Source of the DNA: Cryptomeria japonica
Taxonomy: Eukaryota > Streptophyta > Pinopsida > Cupressales > Cupressaceae
Direction: 5' to 3'
DNA length: 64,000 nt
Assembly: GCF_030272615.1 (NCBI RefSeq)
Contig: NC_081411.1
Span: 43,517,017 to 43,581,016, forward strand
Positions 1-9,471 of the stretch are shown piece by piece. Under the pieces are notes generated by a model. That model was not told the origin of the DNA, ran no database searches, and worked only from the letters and a program-made list of their open reading frames with translations. Made by a program: the position numbers and the translations under genes. Every line of letters begins with the position of its first letter. Position 1 is the first letter of the stretch.

Positions 1-10
1 TCCTAAGTCA

Positions 11-440
11 TTGAAACCTTCGAAATCAAAACAAGGTGAGATTAAAGGCAAATTTCAAGACAAAGGCATGGGAGAATACACTTTAAATCAGACCATGTTT
101 TTACGACAAGTCATGAGCTCTCCAAAAGAATATGGAAGGCCACATCCTAACAAGCAAATATCCATCATGATACTCAAATGGGATCCTACTACCTTTCAAA
201 GATGGGGTGAACTAGAAGAGGAATATTTATACAAAATGCTCTACAAAGACATTGAAGAGGACACACATGATCAGATCAATATACCCTGTGAGAAATATGG
301 CAAAAGGCTTCAAGATTCTACAAAAATTCGGGTATGATGGAATTACGCAAAGAAGGCGTCATGGAGCCCTTACAACCTGAATTGACTATAAAAAGGGAAC
401 GCTCAAAGGGACTTGGTTTTCTGACTCCCAAGATCCACAC
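11..440 (+). pseudogene. Post-protease linker with G-patch remnant (element 1)
   Basis: The segment around MGEYTLNQ and SSPKEYGRPH matches the block between protease and RT in elements 3 and 2 (for example 13480-13842). A decayed G-patch follows: GYDG near 325 and EGVMEPLQPE then KGLGF near 355-420. The G-patch pieces fall in different frames, so there are frameshifts near 325-345. G-patch domains are short glycine-rich nucleic-acid-binding modules that occur next to protease in some retroelements. Its role here is unknown. The frame used from about 331 onward is the one that continues into RT. Confidence 0.65.
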
Positions 441-696
441 TAAAAGGATAGAAGGGACATCATAAATCAAAGTTGCCAAAGTTCAACAAGAAGATTACTA
501 TTCCACAGATTCCAATGAATGGGAATGGGGTTCAGACAAATCCTCCAGTGACTATGAGCTCACCGAGACATTTAGAGAGTTAGATGAACCCACAGAAGAA
601 GAGGAATTTTATAAAAAGTTCAGAGTTGGTCAAGAAACAACCCATAAGGATTCCGCACAGTCTTCGTCTCAAGGTCTTAGGTCGAAATCACATAGG

Positions 697-2520
697 ATGA
701 GGACACCTGTCCCAGAAAGCGTTACTAGTGACGACAATTTGGATTCGTTTGCGATCAAAACTGATGAGGAGAGTGCCATCAATGACCTCGACGATTGCCT
801 CGATATACCCGAATATAACCACATCGTCACTCTTAGCCCTGCAAACTCTAAAAACATTAAAGGCCTTCCCCTTGTTCACCACCAACTCATTGACTGGGAT
901 TATGAAGGACCAGCACAATTTGACACATTTCAAAATGACGAAGCTATTATTGACTATCTTGGCATACGAGATGATCTTCCCCTTGGGGACCACAAAGCAG
1001 GATACACCATAGAACTTAACAACATGGCATATTTTGGTGAGGGTGTCGGACCTTCCAGTCGCAAAAATGTGAAAATAAGAACAAATCAAGGGTCTTATGG
1101 TGAAAACCACACTGTGGCGCTATCTGATCCCAAAAAAGTAAAAAGAAAGGACATATCTGAGGGCGAAAACCTCTCTGAGGCACCCGAAGATGGAAGGCTC
1201 GACATCCTCCCAGCATCATATGAGGAAAAATCATCCATGTTGGTAGAGGAGACTATCAAAACAAACATTGGTATAGAAGAGGTTCCACACAACATATTCC
1301 TGGCTCAATCATTGACAGAGTCTGAAAGGTCAAAATTCATAAGCTTCTTCAAAGAACGACAAATCAACTTTGCATGGTCATACGCTGATATGCCTGGATT
1401 AGACCCAAATTTGGTAATGCATCATTTGACAGTCAAACCGGGGGCAAAGCCAGTGAAATAGAAATTAAGGAAAATGCATCCACAAGTGGCATTACTAGTC
1501 AAAGTAGAGCTAGAGAAGTTATTGGATGTCGGATTCATACACCCAATTGATTATCCCGAATGGATCTCCAATTTAGTACCTGTCAGTAAACCAAATCGCA
1601 GCATCAGAATATGTATAGATTTCAGAGACATCAACAAAGCTTGTCCAAAAGATGACTTCCCATTACCAAATATCGACTTGATCGTTGATCTCACAACAGG
1701 TCACGAAATGTTATCTTTAATGGATGGATTTTCTGGATATAATCAAATCAGGATCACACCCGAGGATCAACACAAAACATCATTCACTTGTCCATGGGGA
1801 ACTTTCTGTTGGAATGTCATGCCTTTTGGGCTGAAAAATGCAGCTGCTACATATCAAAGAGCAATGACCACTATCTTTCATGATCTCATGCACATAACCG
1901 TGGAAGATTATGTTGATGATCTCTTGGGTAAATCAATAGACAGAGATACACATTTGGACATACTTTCAGTCATCTTTGATCGGTTGGAAAAATACAAAGT
2001 AAGATTAAACCCCAAGAAATGTGTCTTTGGAGTAACCTCTGGGAAGCTCCTAGGATTCATTGTGTCTAAAAGAGGAATCGAAGCCGATCCAACAAAAGTC
2101 AAGGCTATCTTGGATATGTCGCCACCCAAAAATATTAGTCAACTTCGATCCTTACAAGGGAGACTCCAGTCTATACGAAGATTCATAGCACAACTTGCAG
2201 ATAAGTGTAATCCTTTTCAGCACCTGCTACATAAAAATATCAAGTTCAAATGGGATGAGAACTGTCAACAACCTTTTCAGACGCTCAAAGATTATCTTTT
2301 GAATCCGCCAGTTTTGATGCCACCAATTCCAGATCAACCTTTGTTACTATACATATCAGCTACTCCAACAGCACTGGGGGCACTCCTAGCACAACAAATT
2401 GCTGACGGCAAGAAAAAAGCAGTATACTATATCAGTCGCACATTGGTGGGATATGAGCTAAACTACACACCAATCGAACGTGCATGTCTCGCTGTGGTCT
2501 TTGCTTCACAGAAATTATGA
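697..2520 (+). pseudogene. pol: Reverse transcriptase region of element 1 pol
   Basis: One frame runs across this span with a TAG at 1459. The RT core shows KACPKDDFPLPN, DGFSGYNQI, MPFGLKNAAATYQRA and the catalytic box VEDYVDDLL near 1900-1925. It is followed by the thumb/connection (SLQGRLQSIRRFIAQL) and the RT-linked RNase H, with LLLYISATP and YYISRTLVGYELNYTPIE. The product would copy element RNA into cDNA in cytoplasmic particles. The frame stays open between nonsense codons, so the gene decayed by point mutation. The N-terminal 697-1300 part is a family-specific linker carrying the motif GENLSEAPEDGRLD. Confidence 0.9.
1099..1184 (+). other. Pair of AAAA-bulged hairpins inside pol (element 1)
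   Basis: Two copies of one shape are seen at 1099-1121 and 1162-1184. Each has a 4-nt outer arm, AAAA, an inner arm, a 3-nt loop, the inner arm's complement and the outer arm's complement. Copy 1 has outer GGTG/CGCT, inner CCAC/GTGG and loop ACT. Copy 2 has outer GGCG/CACC (one mismatch), inner CCTC/GAGG and loop TCT. The same pair occurs at the same codons in elements 2 and 3 with compensated arms. An RNA role is inferred. Confidence 0.55.
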
Positions 2521-3042
2521 CATTATATGCTCACTCACAAGACTAAGTTGATTGCAAGAATTGATCCATTAAAATATCTTCTCAACAAAGCTACACTTAC
2601 TGGGCGACTGGCCAAGTGGGTAATGATCCTGAGTGAATTCGACATCGAGTATGTGGACAGAAAAGCAATAAAAGGACAAGCAATCACGGATCAATTAGCA
2701 GATGCTCCCATGATAGATGATGTTCCTCTAAATTTAGAATTTCCAGATGAATCCATTTTAACAATATCACATGCAAAGCCATGGCAACAGTACTTTGACG
2801 GCTCATACACACAACATGGGGCAGGAGCTGGTATTCTCTTTATAACTCCTCAAGGCGATTCTATACCAAAATCATACCGCTTATCATTTCCTTGCACTAA
2901 CAATATAGCAGCATATGAGGCATTAACAACTGGATTACGAATTGCAGTTCAGTGGAAGATCTAGGAACTTCATGTTTTTGGGGATTCTTAACTTGTCATC
3001 CGTCAAGAAACTGATGATTACCAAACAAAAGATGAAAAATTA
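2521..3042 (+). pseudogene. pol: Second (archaeal-type) RNase H of element 1 pol
   Basis: The frame of RT continues after a TGA at 2518. FDGSYTQHGAGAGILF (about 2797-2844), PCTNNIAAYEAL and a later GDS-stop-LVI block are the aRH signature with its Asp-Glu-Asp residues. A second RNase H after the RT-linked one defines the Tat lineage of plant Ty3/gypsy elements. Nonsense codons fall at 2962 (TAG) and about 2989 (TAA). The latter replaces the Gln seen in element 2 (DSQIVV). Confidence 0.85.
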
Positions 3043-4518
3043 ATGCCTTACAAACAACTGGTGGATGATTTGAAACAACATTTCACAAAGATAGATTTTG
3101 AGCAGATACCAAGACAGCAGAATCGCACCGCAGATGCCATGGCTACAATTGCTTCATTGATTGATCTACCTCAAAATGAAACCTGCTATGAGTTCCTGGT
3201 AGATAACCTGTTGGTCCCTTCATATGAGATCACTCCTACTGAAATGATATGTGTTGTTGGTCCCGAATCCCAGTTATATGGTCCCATATTCACATACCTT
3301 CATGACAATATCTTACCTCCTGATCTATCAAATAACCAACGCCGCACTTTCATTCGACAATCCTCTCGATATGTCATTCTAGCTGATATCCTATACCGAC
3401 GAGGTCTAGACAACACTCTTCTTAGATGTTTAGAAAGCGATGAAGCTCAGATTGCGTTACGTGAAGTGCATGAAGGGATATGTGGTCCGCATGCTAGTGG
3501 TCCTACCTTGGCCAAGAAACTCATCAGGACTGGATATTACTGGCCCACTATGGAAAAAGATTCATATCAATTTGTCAAGATATGTAAGCAATGTCAAATT
3601 CATGGAGACCTCATACATGCACCAGCACAAGAACTACAACCACTTGCGTCTCCTTGGTCCTTTTGTCAGTGGGGACTCGATCTCATAGGCAAGATTCACC
3701 CTCCTTCTTCCAATGGTCATAAATTCATTATCACAGCCACAGAGTATTTCACAAAGTGGATTGAAGCCATGCCTCTCACACAAGTCACGGGGAAACAAAT
3801 TGCTACTTTCATCCTTAACTATATCATTTGCCGATATGGTATTCCCAATTCCATTATTACTGATAACAGGCGTCCCTTCAAAAATCAGGATGTTCGTGAA
3901 CTCTGTGACCACTTCCATATTTCCCATCGTTTCTCCACACCATATTACCCCCAAGGTAATGGCCAAGCTGAGGCGTCTAATAAAACAATTCTCAAAATCC
4001 TCAAAAAGATAGTCGACGACGCTAGCCGTAACTGGCATATCGAACTCAATCCTGCACTTTGGGCCTACCGCACAAGTGTCTGCACACCTACAGGAGCTAC
4101 ACCCTACTCACTTGTCTATGGTGCTGAAGCCATCTTGCCTATTGAGGTCAAGTTACCTTCTTTACGGGTCTCTTTGCAAAACATCATCAACGATGAAGAT
4201 TACAGGGTCTCTCGCTTACAAGAACTAGAACTGCTGGATGAACGGAGACAAACTGCTTTTAATCATCTCAAGGCTTACCAACAACGAATGAGTCGCAACT
4301 ACAATCACAAAGTTAAGCCTCGCACATTTGAAGTAGGTGACTTGGTCCTCAGAGAAAATCCTAAAAATCAGCAAGACAGAGAGAAGAAGGGCAAGTTCGA
4401 ACCAAACTGGCTTGGTCCTTACATCATTATAGCAGCATATGGATCTGGGGCATATCAGCTCTCAACTACAGAAGGAGAACCTTTGGAGGATCCTATCAAC
4501 AGCATGCACCTTCGCTGA
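3043..4518 (+). CDS. pol: Integrase region of element 1 pol (491 codons open)
   Basis: This is the longest intact stretch of the element. The listed start is an internal Met, because the true product is part of the gag-pol polyprotein. It has an HHCC zinc-binding N-terminus (HEGICGPHASG and CKQCQIHG). The catalytic core has Asp in WGLDLIGKIH, Asp in SIITDN and Glu in GNGQAEASNKTI. The C-terminal part has FEVGDLVLRENP, FEPNWLGPYIII and an ending at NSMHLR. No chromodomain follows, which fits a non-chromovirus. All three catalytic residues are present, unlike element 2. The stop is TGA at 4516-4518. Confidence 0.9.
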   Translation: MPYKQLVDDLKQHFTKIDFEQIPRQQNRTADAMATIASLIDLPQNETCYEFLVDNLLVPSYEITPTEMICVVGPESQLYGPIFTYLHDNILPPDLSNNQRRTFIRQSSRYVILADILYRRGLDNTLLRCLESDEAQIALREVHEGICGPHASGPTLAKKLIRTGYYWPTMEKDSYQFVKICKQCQIHGDLIHAPAQELQPLASPWSFCQWGLDLIGKIHPPSSNGHKFIITATEYFTKWIEAMPLTQVTGKQIATFILNYIICRYGIPNSIITDNRRPFKNQDVRELCDHFHISHRFSTPYYPQGNGQAEASNKTILKILKKIVDDASRNWHIELNPALWAYRTSVCTPTGATPYSLVYGAEAILPIEVKLPSLRVSLQNIINDEDYRVSRLQELELLDERRQTAFNHLKAYQQRMSRNYNHKVKPRTFEVGDLVLRENPKNQQDREKKGKFEPNWLGPYIIIAAYGSGAYQLSTTEGEPLEDPINSMHLR

Positions 4519-6239
4519 TTCTACACATAGCTCTTCAGAATATCCTAATTCAAAAATACAAAAAAAAATCAAAAAATTCAAAAATACAAAAAAATTATAA
4601 AAACAAAAAAATCGTTACTTGGTGAAAACCTGGCAAACAGGCGCCTTGTGACACAAAAAAATTGAAAAATCAAAAAAGTAAAGAGAAATAATTTCATCCA
4701 ATGGTGAAAACCACTTCGGTGGCGCCCTGGGCAAGTACCATGGTGAAAACTGGGTCACCAGCGCCATGCGTAGAGACATTGCTCCTCCCTCCTTCAGGAT
4801 TCACTTTCATCCTTTCACTTTGCACACAATCACAACCTATTCATTCATAATAAACTTACCCATTCCCATCATGGCTTGTTATTGATCTACCCAAGATTGG
4901 TTAGCCATTCATAATAAACCCCCCTTTTCACTCTCTTTCCATCCATAATAAGTCAGATCTTATCTGTGACTAAGGCAAATCCTACGTCTAGTGATGGGTG
5001 TGGAACTGAGAACATCACATGTTTCGAGGAGTACAGTTTCTTCCAGCTTCCTTCAAGTCTATCCGCGCACAATCCGCAATAAAGCAACATTTGCATCACA
5101 GATCCGCAATAAAGTTTCATCTTCAATGCAATAAAGTATCAGTTTCATGGATTCAGTCAGTTTCAGATGAGACAGCAGCAACAATGGGCTTCAACAAATC
5201 AAATCTTTCAACAGACTCAGACAACATATGGTTCAGTGCTATCTATCCTTTTGTGAAAGTAAACATTGTGACCACAATCAAATATGACTTATACAAGTGA
5301 CAAGAGACACTAAACTTGAGGACTACAGTGGATGTTGGTGTTGAGTCTTGGTTTTCTTTTGATTTTATCTTTTTGGTGACATGTCTTTTAGCTTTTCTAG
5401 GATGTCTTTGACTAGAGATTCTATCTCCAGGATGTCTTTGACTAGAAAGGCGAGGATGGGGTATCGTCACCTATTTGCATTTGCTGTCTGTGGATTGTCT
5501 CTTAGTAATGCTATGACTTGTCCAAGGATATGAGGACATTGTGAGTCTAGTATGAACTGGGGCATTCCTTGTTTGTGACTGTCTTATCTCCATGCAAACG
5601 GGTACAATGACTTTCTGGGTCGAACATATGCCTCGATTGTCATAACCTATTTTGCCATAATAAAGCTCAATGATGATAACGCACAAGAAGCTCTTTCACA
5701 TTCATATCTTTTGTCTTCCATCCCCCTTTCTTGATTGACTTCCATCATCCTTCTCGAGTCTGCATAGCTTGCTATCACATGACTGAGTATAATGACACAT
5801 CAAAAAAACATTTGCATTTCATGTAGTTTACACCTGCATTACCACATATAAGCATTTTATACATACATATAGATATTACAATTGCATCACATCCTGCACA
5901 CAACACCTGTTAGCACAATTTACATTTGCATTATCATATTCATCTGCATCACATACATTCACATTTGCATCATACATTACATATAAAACATAAAAGAACA
6001 AAAATATTGCATTGCATCATGTACATATTTGCATCCATATCCTAAGCATCACATAAGAACATCTCGTCACATAGGTACACATGCATATAGCTGCCACAAA
6101 AAATGAATCATCTCATATAAAATCATAAAGTGTCATGGTACAATGATGTCAAAAAATCATATGGCTACAAAATCACCCGCAGGTGTCTACAATACAAACA
6201 AAAATGGTACAAATACTGATACAAGGGAGCCCTCTATGG
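4519..6239 (+). other. 3' non-coding region of element 1 between integrase and PMD gene
   Basis: I see no convincing gene here. It holds an A-rich stretch (4555-4610), the three hairpins, and three near-identical GCAATAAAG segments at about 5076-5135 that contain AATAAA and could end the gag-pol transcript. At 5800-6080 there is a low-complexity run of ACATTTGCATCA-like words, the sequence expected downstream of the antisense PMD gene. The short open frames at 5019-5300 and 5243-5686 have no family resemblance and are treated as chance. Confidence 0.55.
4621..4765 (+). other. Three AAAA-bulged hairpins in the 3' region (element 1)
   Basis: Three copies lie at 4621-4645, 4703-4726 and 4742-4765, all with outer stem GGTG/CGCC and the AAAA bulge. 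Inner stems differ but stay paired: CCTG/CAGG with loop GCAAA, CCAC/GTGG with loop TTCG, and CTGG/CCAG with loop GTCA. Compensatory change in three neighbouring copies supports selection on RNA structure. The second is a C(UUCG)G tetraloop. They start about 100 nt after the integrase stop. Confidence 0.6.
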
Positions 6240-8353
6240 CTATGATGAACTCCCTCCCTCGGAGCCGCTTGGCCTCGATGGAGTCTGAGCTCTAGAAGGA
6301 CCCGCTCTAGGATTAGCCTGCCTATCTGGTGGTGGTGGAGGACCCATGACCCCACCACTCGATGCCTGTCTCCTCCGGCTCCCTCCCGTAGCTGTCGCTG
6401 TACGCGATGGTCTATGGAAGCTCCTTGCCCGCTGATCTGCTGGCACGACACCATAATACAGGTCCCTCCAGTAGGAAATCTCCTCTCCGGCTCGCAGGAC
6501 ATATGCATAGCCTACTCCTACGTCCTCCGCCACCTGCCTCCCTGCCCTCAGCATTGTCTCAGCCTTAGTATAGTGCTGAATCGCCTGATCCCTCTCCCGC
6601 TCAGTATCCTTGAGCCTGATCTTGAGTCAGTCCCTCTCCCTCTCCAGATCCTGGATCTCATCTGCCTAGCCCTGGCAGATCTCCCTGAGCTCAATCAGCT
6701 CATCCTCCTCTGGATCCCCACCCTCTGCCTCTGCCTGTGGCTCTCCCTCTGTAGGTGCCTGCCCCTGTACCTGTCCCTGTACCTGTACCGGTGCCTGAAT
6801 GGGTACCTATCTCTGTGCATGCCTAGGTACCTGTCCCTATCTCTGTCCCTGCACCTGTGCCTGTACTAGCACCTATCCTTGTACCTGTCCCTGTCTCTAT
6901 CCCTGTGCTCTAGGACCCTGTGCTGCTGGTACCTACAGTGGCAATCCACTGCAACTCCTCACCACCTGGGCCTGTCCCTCTTGTCCACCCTACCTTCGAG
7001 GTGCCACCCTCCTCTCCCCAACTACTCCCCTCCACCTCCGTCGGCCTCGACCTCCATCACCCCCACCCCCACCATCATCATCATCATCCCCTCCTCCATC
7101 TCCCTCTAGCAACTCTCCTGGATCTGTCAATCGAGGGAATGGATGCTCGGCCCAATATGCTGAATACTCTGCATCCATCCCGGTGTCCTCGATCTTTGGC
7201 CACATATCCCAGGGTAAGGGCACCATCTCAGCTAGCTGTGTCAGTGCCTGATCATATGACAATAATGGCTCGAACTACGCCTAATCCCTCACTGTACGGG
7301 CATACATACCCGAGCCTCGTGGCATCCTCTGGATCCTGCCATACTGTCTGCATATTCTGTCTACCAGTTGTCTCTCTAGTATATAGGGCATCCGCCTAAT
7401 CAGATATCTGCTCTGAAAGGTGAAAGGCAGCTCCACTGCGTCATCCTCCCACTCCTTGCATCCCAGATACAGCCTCTAGATGACTACATCAATATCATCT
7501 ATCACTCACTGCCAATGCTCTAACCTGCCAATCCGAGGCTGCGAAGTGATCATGTCATACAGATGCACAAAACTCCGTCCATGACCTCTCCCTCTGAAAT
7601 GTATCGGCCGTGTGATAGGCAGATGCTCATACGCCCAAACCTGCAGAAGTGTCACTCCACAACCCAGTCCCATTGATCCATGATAGACAAACTGGTGTAG
7701 CTCATAATATAGGTGGGCCAACACACATGGACCCCACGCATATCTGGTGTGATGCATCACCAATGTCTCTAGTGCTCCTCCCCAGCCCATTGCCAACCCC
7801 CGTGTCGCCCTGTCCGGACATAGGAACCCACTGATAGCTCCTCCAATCACAGCTGGCAAAGCTAACCCTGTCGCAGTCATGGTGTCCCATGCCACATGTC
7901 CTGCTCTCATCTCTAGCCTGAGATCCTGGAACACCCGTCTCAAAGCCTCTCTGTCTCCGTCGCGATCGTATGGAATCAGATCTCCATCAATCGGTATCCT
8001 CAATATCTTGTAAACATCCTCTAGTGTGACTGTCATCTCACCCATCGGTAAATGAAATGTACAAGTCTCTGAGTGCCATCTCTCGGCCAGCGCAGTCAGC
8101 AAACCCATGTTTGCACGAAACTCAGGCACATACAACACGTGTCTCAATCCCATCTCCTTAATGGCAGCTCTATCCTGAAATGACAACTCCGGTCGCAACC
8201 TCTGTGTCGACGGGAATCTCTCCCGTGACTCCAACATAGGCAAATACTCCTGCAGTCAAACAAATCAATCATGTCAGTCATCGTGGCATTCATTGTTCAT
8301 CACAAAATGCTACTTGCTATCTAAATGCATATGGTTATCTATCTACCTTAGTG

Positions 8354-8566
8354 ACACTCACTGTTCATCACAAAGTGTTGCTATCTATTCTAGTAGTGCT
8401 CCCTGTTCATCACAAAGTACTACGTGTGTGACACTCCCTGTTCATCACAAAGTGTTACTCACATCTTGCACTCCCTGTTCATCACAAAGTGCTGCTCATA
8501 CTTTTGGTACTCCCTGTTCATCATAAAGTACTCTATCTTGGTGCTCCCTGTTCATCACAAAGTGCC
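8354..8566 (-). repeat. Tandem palindromes with constant 15-nt centre and covarying arms (element 1 intron)
   Basis: Six units at 34-42 bp spacing share the centre CCCTGTTCATCACAA or a close variant. The flanking arms change but stay complementary: ACACT/AGTGT (8354), GTAGTGCT/AGTACTAC (8393), ACACT/AGTGT (8431), GCACT/AGTGC (8468), GTACT/AGTAC (8507) and GGTGCT/AGTGCC (8540). Degenerate copies of the centre lie at 8296 and 8642. Arms that covary while the centre is fixed imply hairpins or dimer-binding sites. Confidence 0.75.
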
Positions 8567-8717
8567 TTGATCTATCCTAGTCTTCCTAGAGGACCTGCTT
8601 GAGTGTATCCTCTCAGCAGCTTATCCAATCGACAGCGTATGTTCATCACAGAACTGGCGATTCGACCTAGAAGATCACAACCTTGCATTTTCCGACATAA
8701 ACACGTTTTTAACTCAC

Positions 8718-8946
8718 AAACGCACCTCTTGACTGCACAAGCGCACCTAAACAACACAGACGCGCCTGTTTGACATAAACGTGCCTAAATTTTACACAAA
8801 CGCGACTTTGGCACACAAACGCCCCTACAGGACGTAGACGCGCCCGCATCTGGCACAAACGCGGTTCCAGACACAGACATGCCTGGCACCGACACAGACG
8901 CGCCTGTCGGACATAGACGTGCCTGGCACCGACGCAGACGCGATTT
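8718..8946 (-). repeat. GCGC-core array, 18-21 bp period, in PMD intron (element 1)
   Basis: On the + strand about eleven units begin with variants of ARACGCGCCT followed by 8-11 unlike bases, often ending in ACAC or ACAT. Unit lengths run 21, 19, 19, 21, 19, 19, 21, 18, 21, 19, 21. The variation inside the core is mostly CpG to TpG/CpA (CGCG, CGTG, CATG), as expected from methylated DNA. The period is not a multiple of three throughout, so it is not a coding repeat. Confidence 0.75.
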
Positions 8947-9126
8947 CATGTTTTTGCACTTTTTTGTACACTATTCCTAGGTGCATTTATTGCCCTATCT
9001 ACCATGCATTAATGACAAAAGCAAATGCGTCAAAGTACGAGGAGGTTTGGTGGTACTTACTGGCTCTCCTGCCTCTGCTGGCCTCTGAAATCGGTGAACA
9101 TGGTCGAATCTGTGTACGAAGGCCAT

Positions 9127-9471
9127 CACTGCTGACTGCTGCTGCTCTTTTTCTCACTCTGCACTGTGATCTCGTGAAGGTGTAGATAACAATGAGGATG
9201 TCTTTTGCCCATGGTCTATCTTATAGCCTACCCTAGCCCTCGCCTTCATTTCCCGAGTCAGTTTTCTTTATCCCGTGACTTTGTCACTTTATTCGGTCAG
9301 TCCATTCTAGCCTTTTCTTCTTATCGAAAGATTGTCTGCAATCTTTTCAGACATTTTCATCCAATCTCTCGAGGGGGCATATCATTCCCATTCTGGGGCA
9401 ACTCTATATCAGTTCATCTTATCTTCTTTGAAACAACGCGACAAGCCGCATTGTCTCAAAGAGGGGCAAAA
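9127..9471 (-). promoter_or_regulatory. Promoter/5' leader of the element 1 PMD gene
   Basis: The 345 bp between the PMD start codon and the 3' LTR must hold the promoter or leader of the antisense gene. TATAAGATA lies on the minus strand at 9225-9217, 99 nt upstream of the ATG. The PMD gene of element 2 has TATAAAAGG at the matching place, 81 nt upstream of its ATG. A CTCGAGGGGGCA block at about 9368 has a counterpart in element 2 near 30080. Confidence 0.5.
9457..9471 (+). promoter_or_regulatory. Polypurine tract of element 1
   Basis: CAAAGAGGGGCAAAA lies immediately before the LTR start TGTAGACACC. This is the expected position and polarity of the plus-strand primer for a + strand element. 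Confidence 0.85.

Larger units (their letters stand above)
8250..9060 (-). other. Intron 1 of the element 1 PMD gene
   Basis: The donor is GTAAGTACCA at 9060-9051 and the acceptor is TTTGACTGCAG ending at 8250. Both flanking exons are in phase 0 when joined. Element 2 has an equivalent exon 1 with a GTAAGT donor in the same phase, which supports the call. In transcript order the intron holds a roughly 20-bp GCGC-core array (8946-8718) and then a palindrome array (8566-8354). No coding potential is seen inside it. Confidence 0.75.
6240..9126 (-). pseudogene. Antisense plant-mobile-domain (PMD) gene carried by element 1
   Basis: Exon 1 is 9126-9061 (22 codons, starts MAFVHRFDH), with donor GTAAGT at 9060. 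Exon 2 begins at 8249 after acceptor CTGCAG and keeps one frame to 6240. The PMD core shows IKEMGLRHVL, GLLTALAERWHSETCTFHLP, GEMTVTLEDVYKI, SGFLCPDRATRGLAMGW and YEHLPITRPIHFRGRG. An acidic/glycine tract, a Gln-rich GQVQGQ tract, a coiled-coil-like segment and a Ser/Pro-rich tail follow. PMD proteins (MAIN/MAIL family) are nuclear and act in silencing and gene expression, and PMDs are known inside retrotransposons. About a dozen TAG/TGA codons interrupt the frame after 7506, many in the Gln tract. It lies tail-to-tail with pol and wholly inside the element. Confidence 0.85.

Noticed and set aside
5019-5686. Short open frames 5019-5300, 5243-5470 and 5471-5686 in the 3' region of element 1
   Set aside because: No family resemblance, low-complexity base composition, and no counterpart in element 2.
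6414-7399. Plus-strand frames rich in Cys-Leu-Ser-Tyr and Pro/His over the PMD gene
   Set aside because: They are shadows of the repetitive Gln-rich and acidic tracts of the minus-strand PMD gene.
8293-8526. Plus-strand frame with repeated PCSSQS units
   Set aside because: It is a translation of the palindrome array, with irregular spacing that does not hold one frame across all units.
8718-8946. CRISPR-like reading of core-plus-spacer arrays
   Set aside because: Cores are only 8 bp, the host is a plant, there are no cas genes, and the arrays sit in a retroelement intron or leader.
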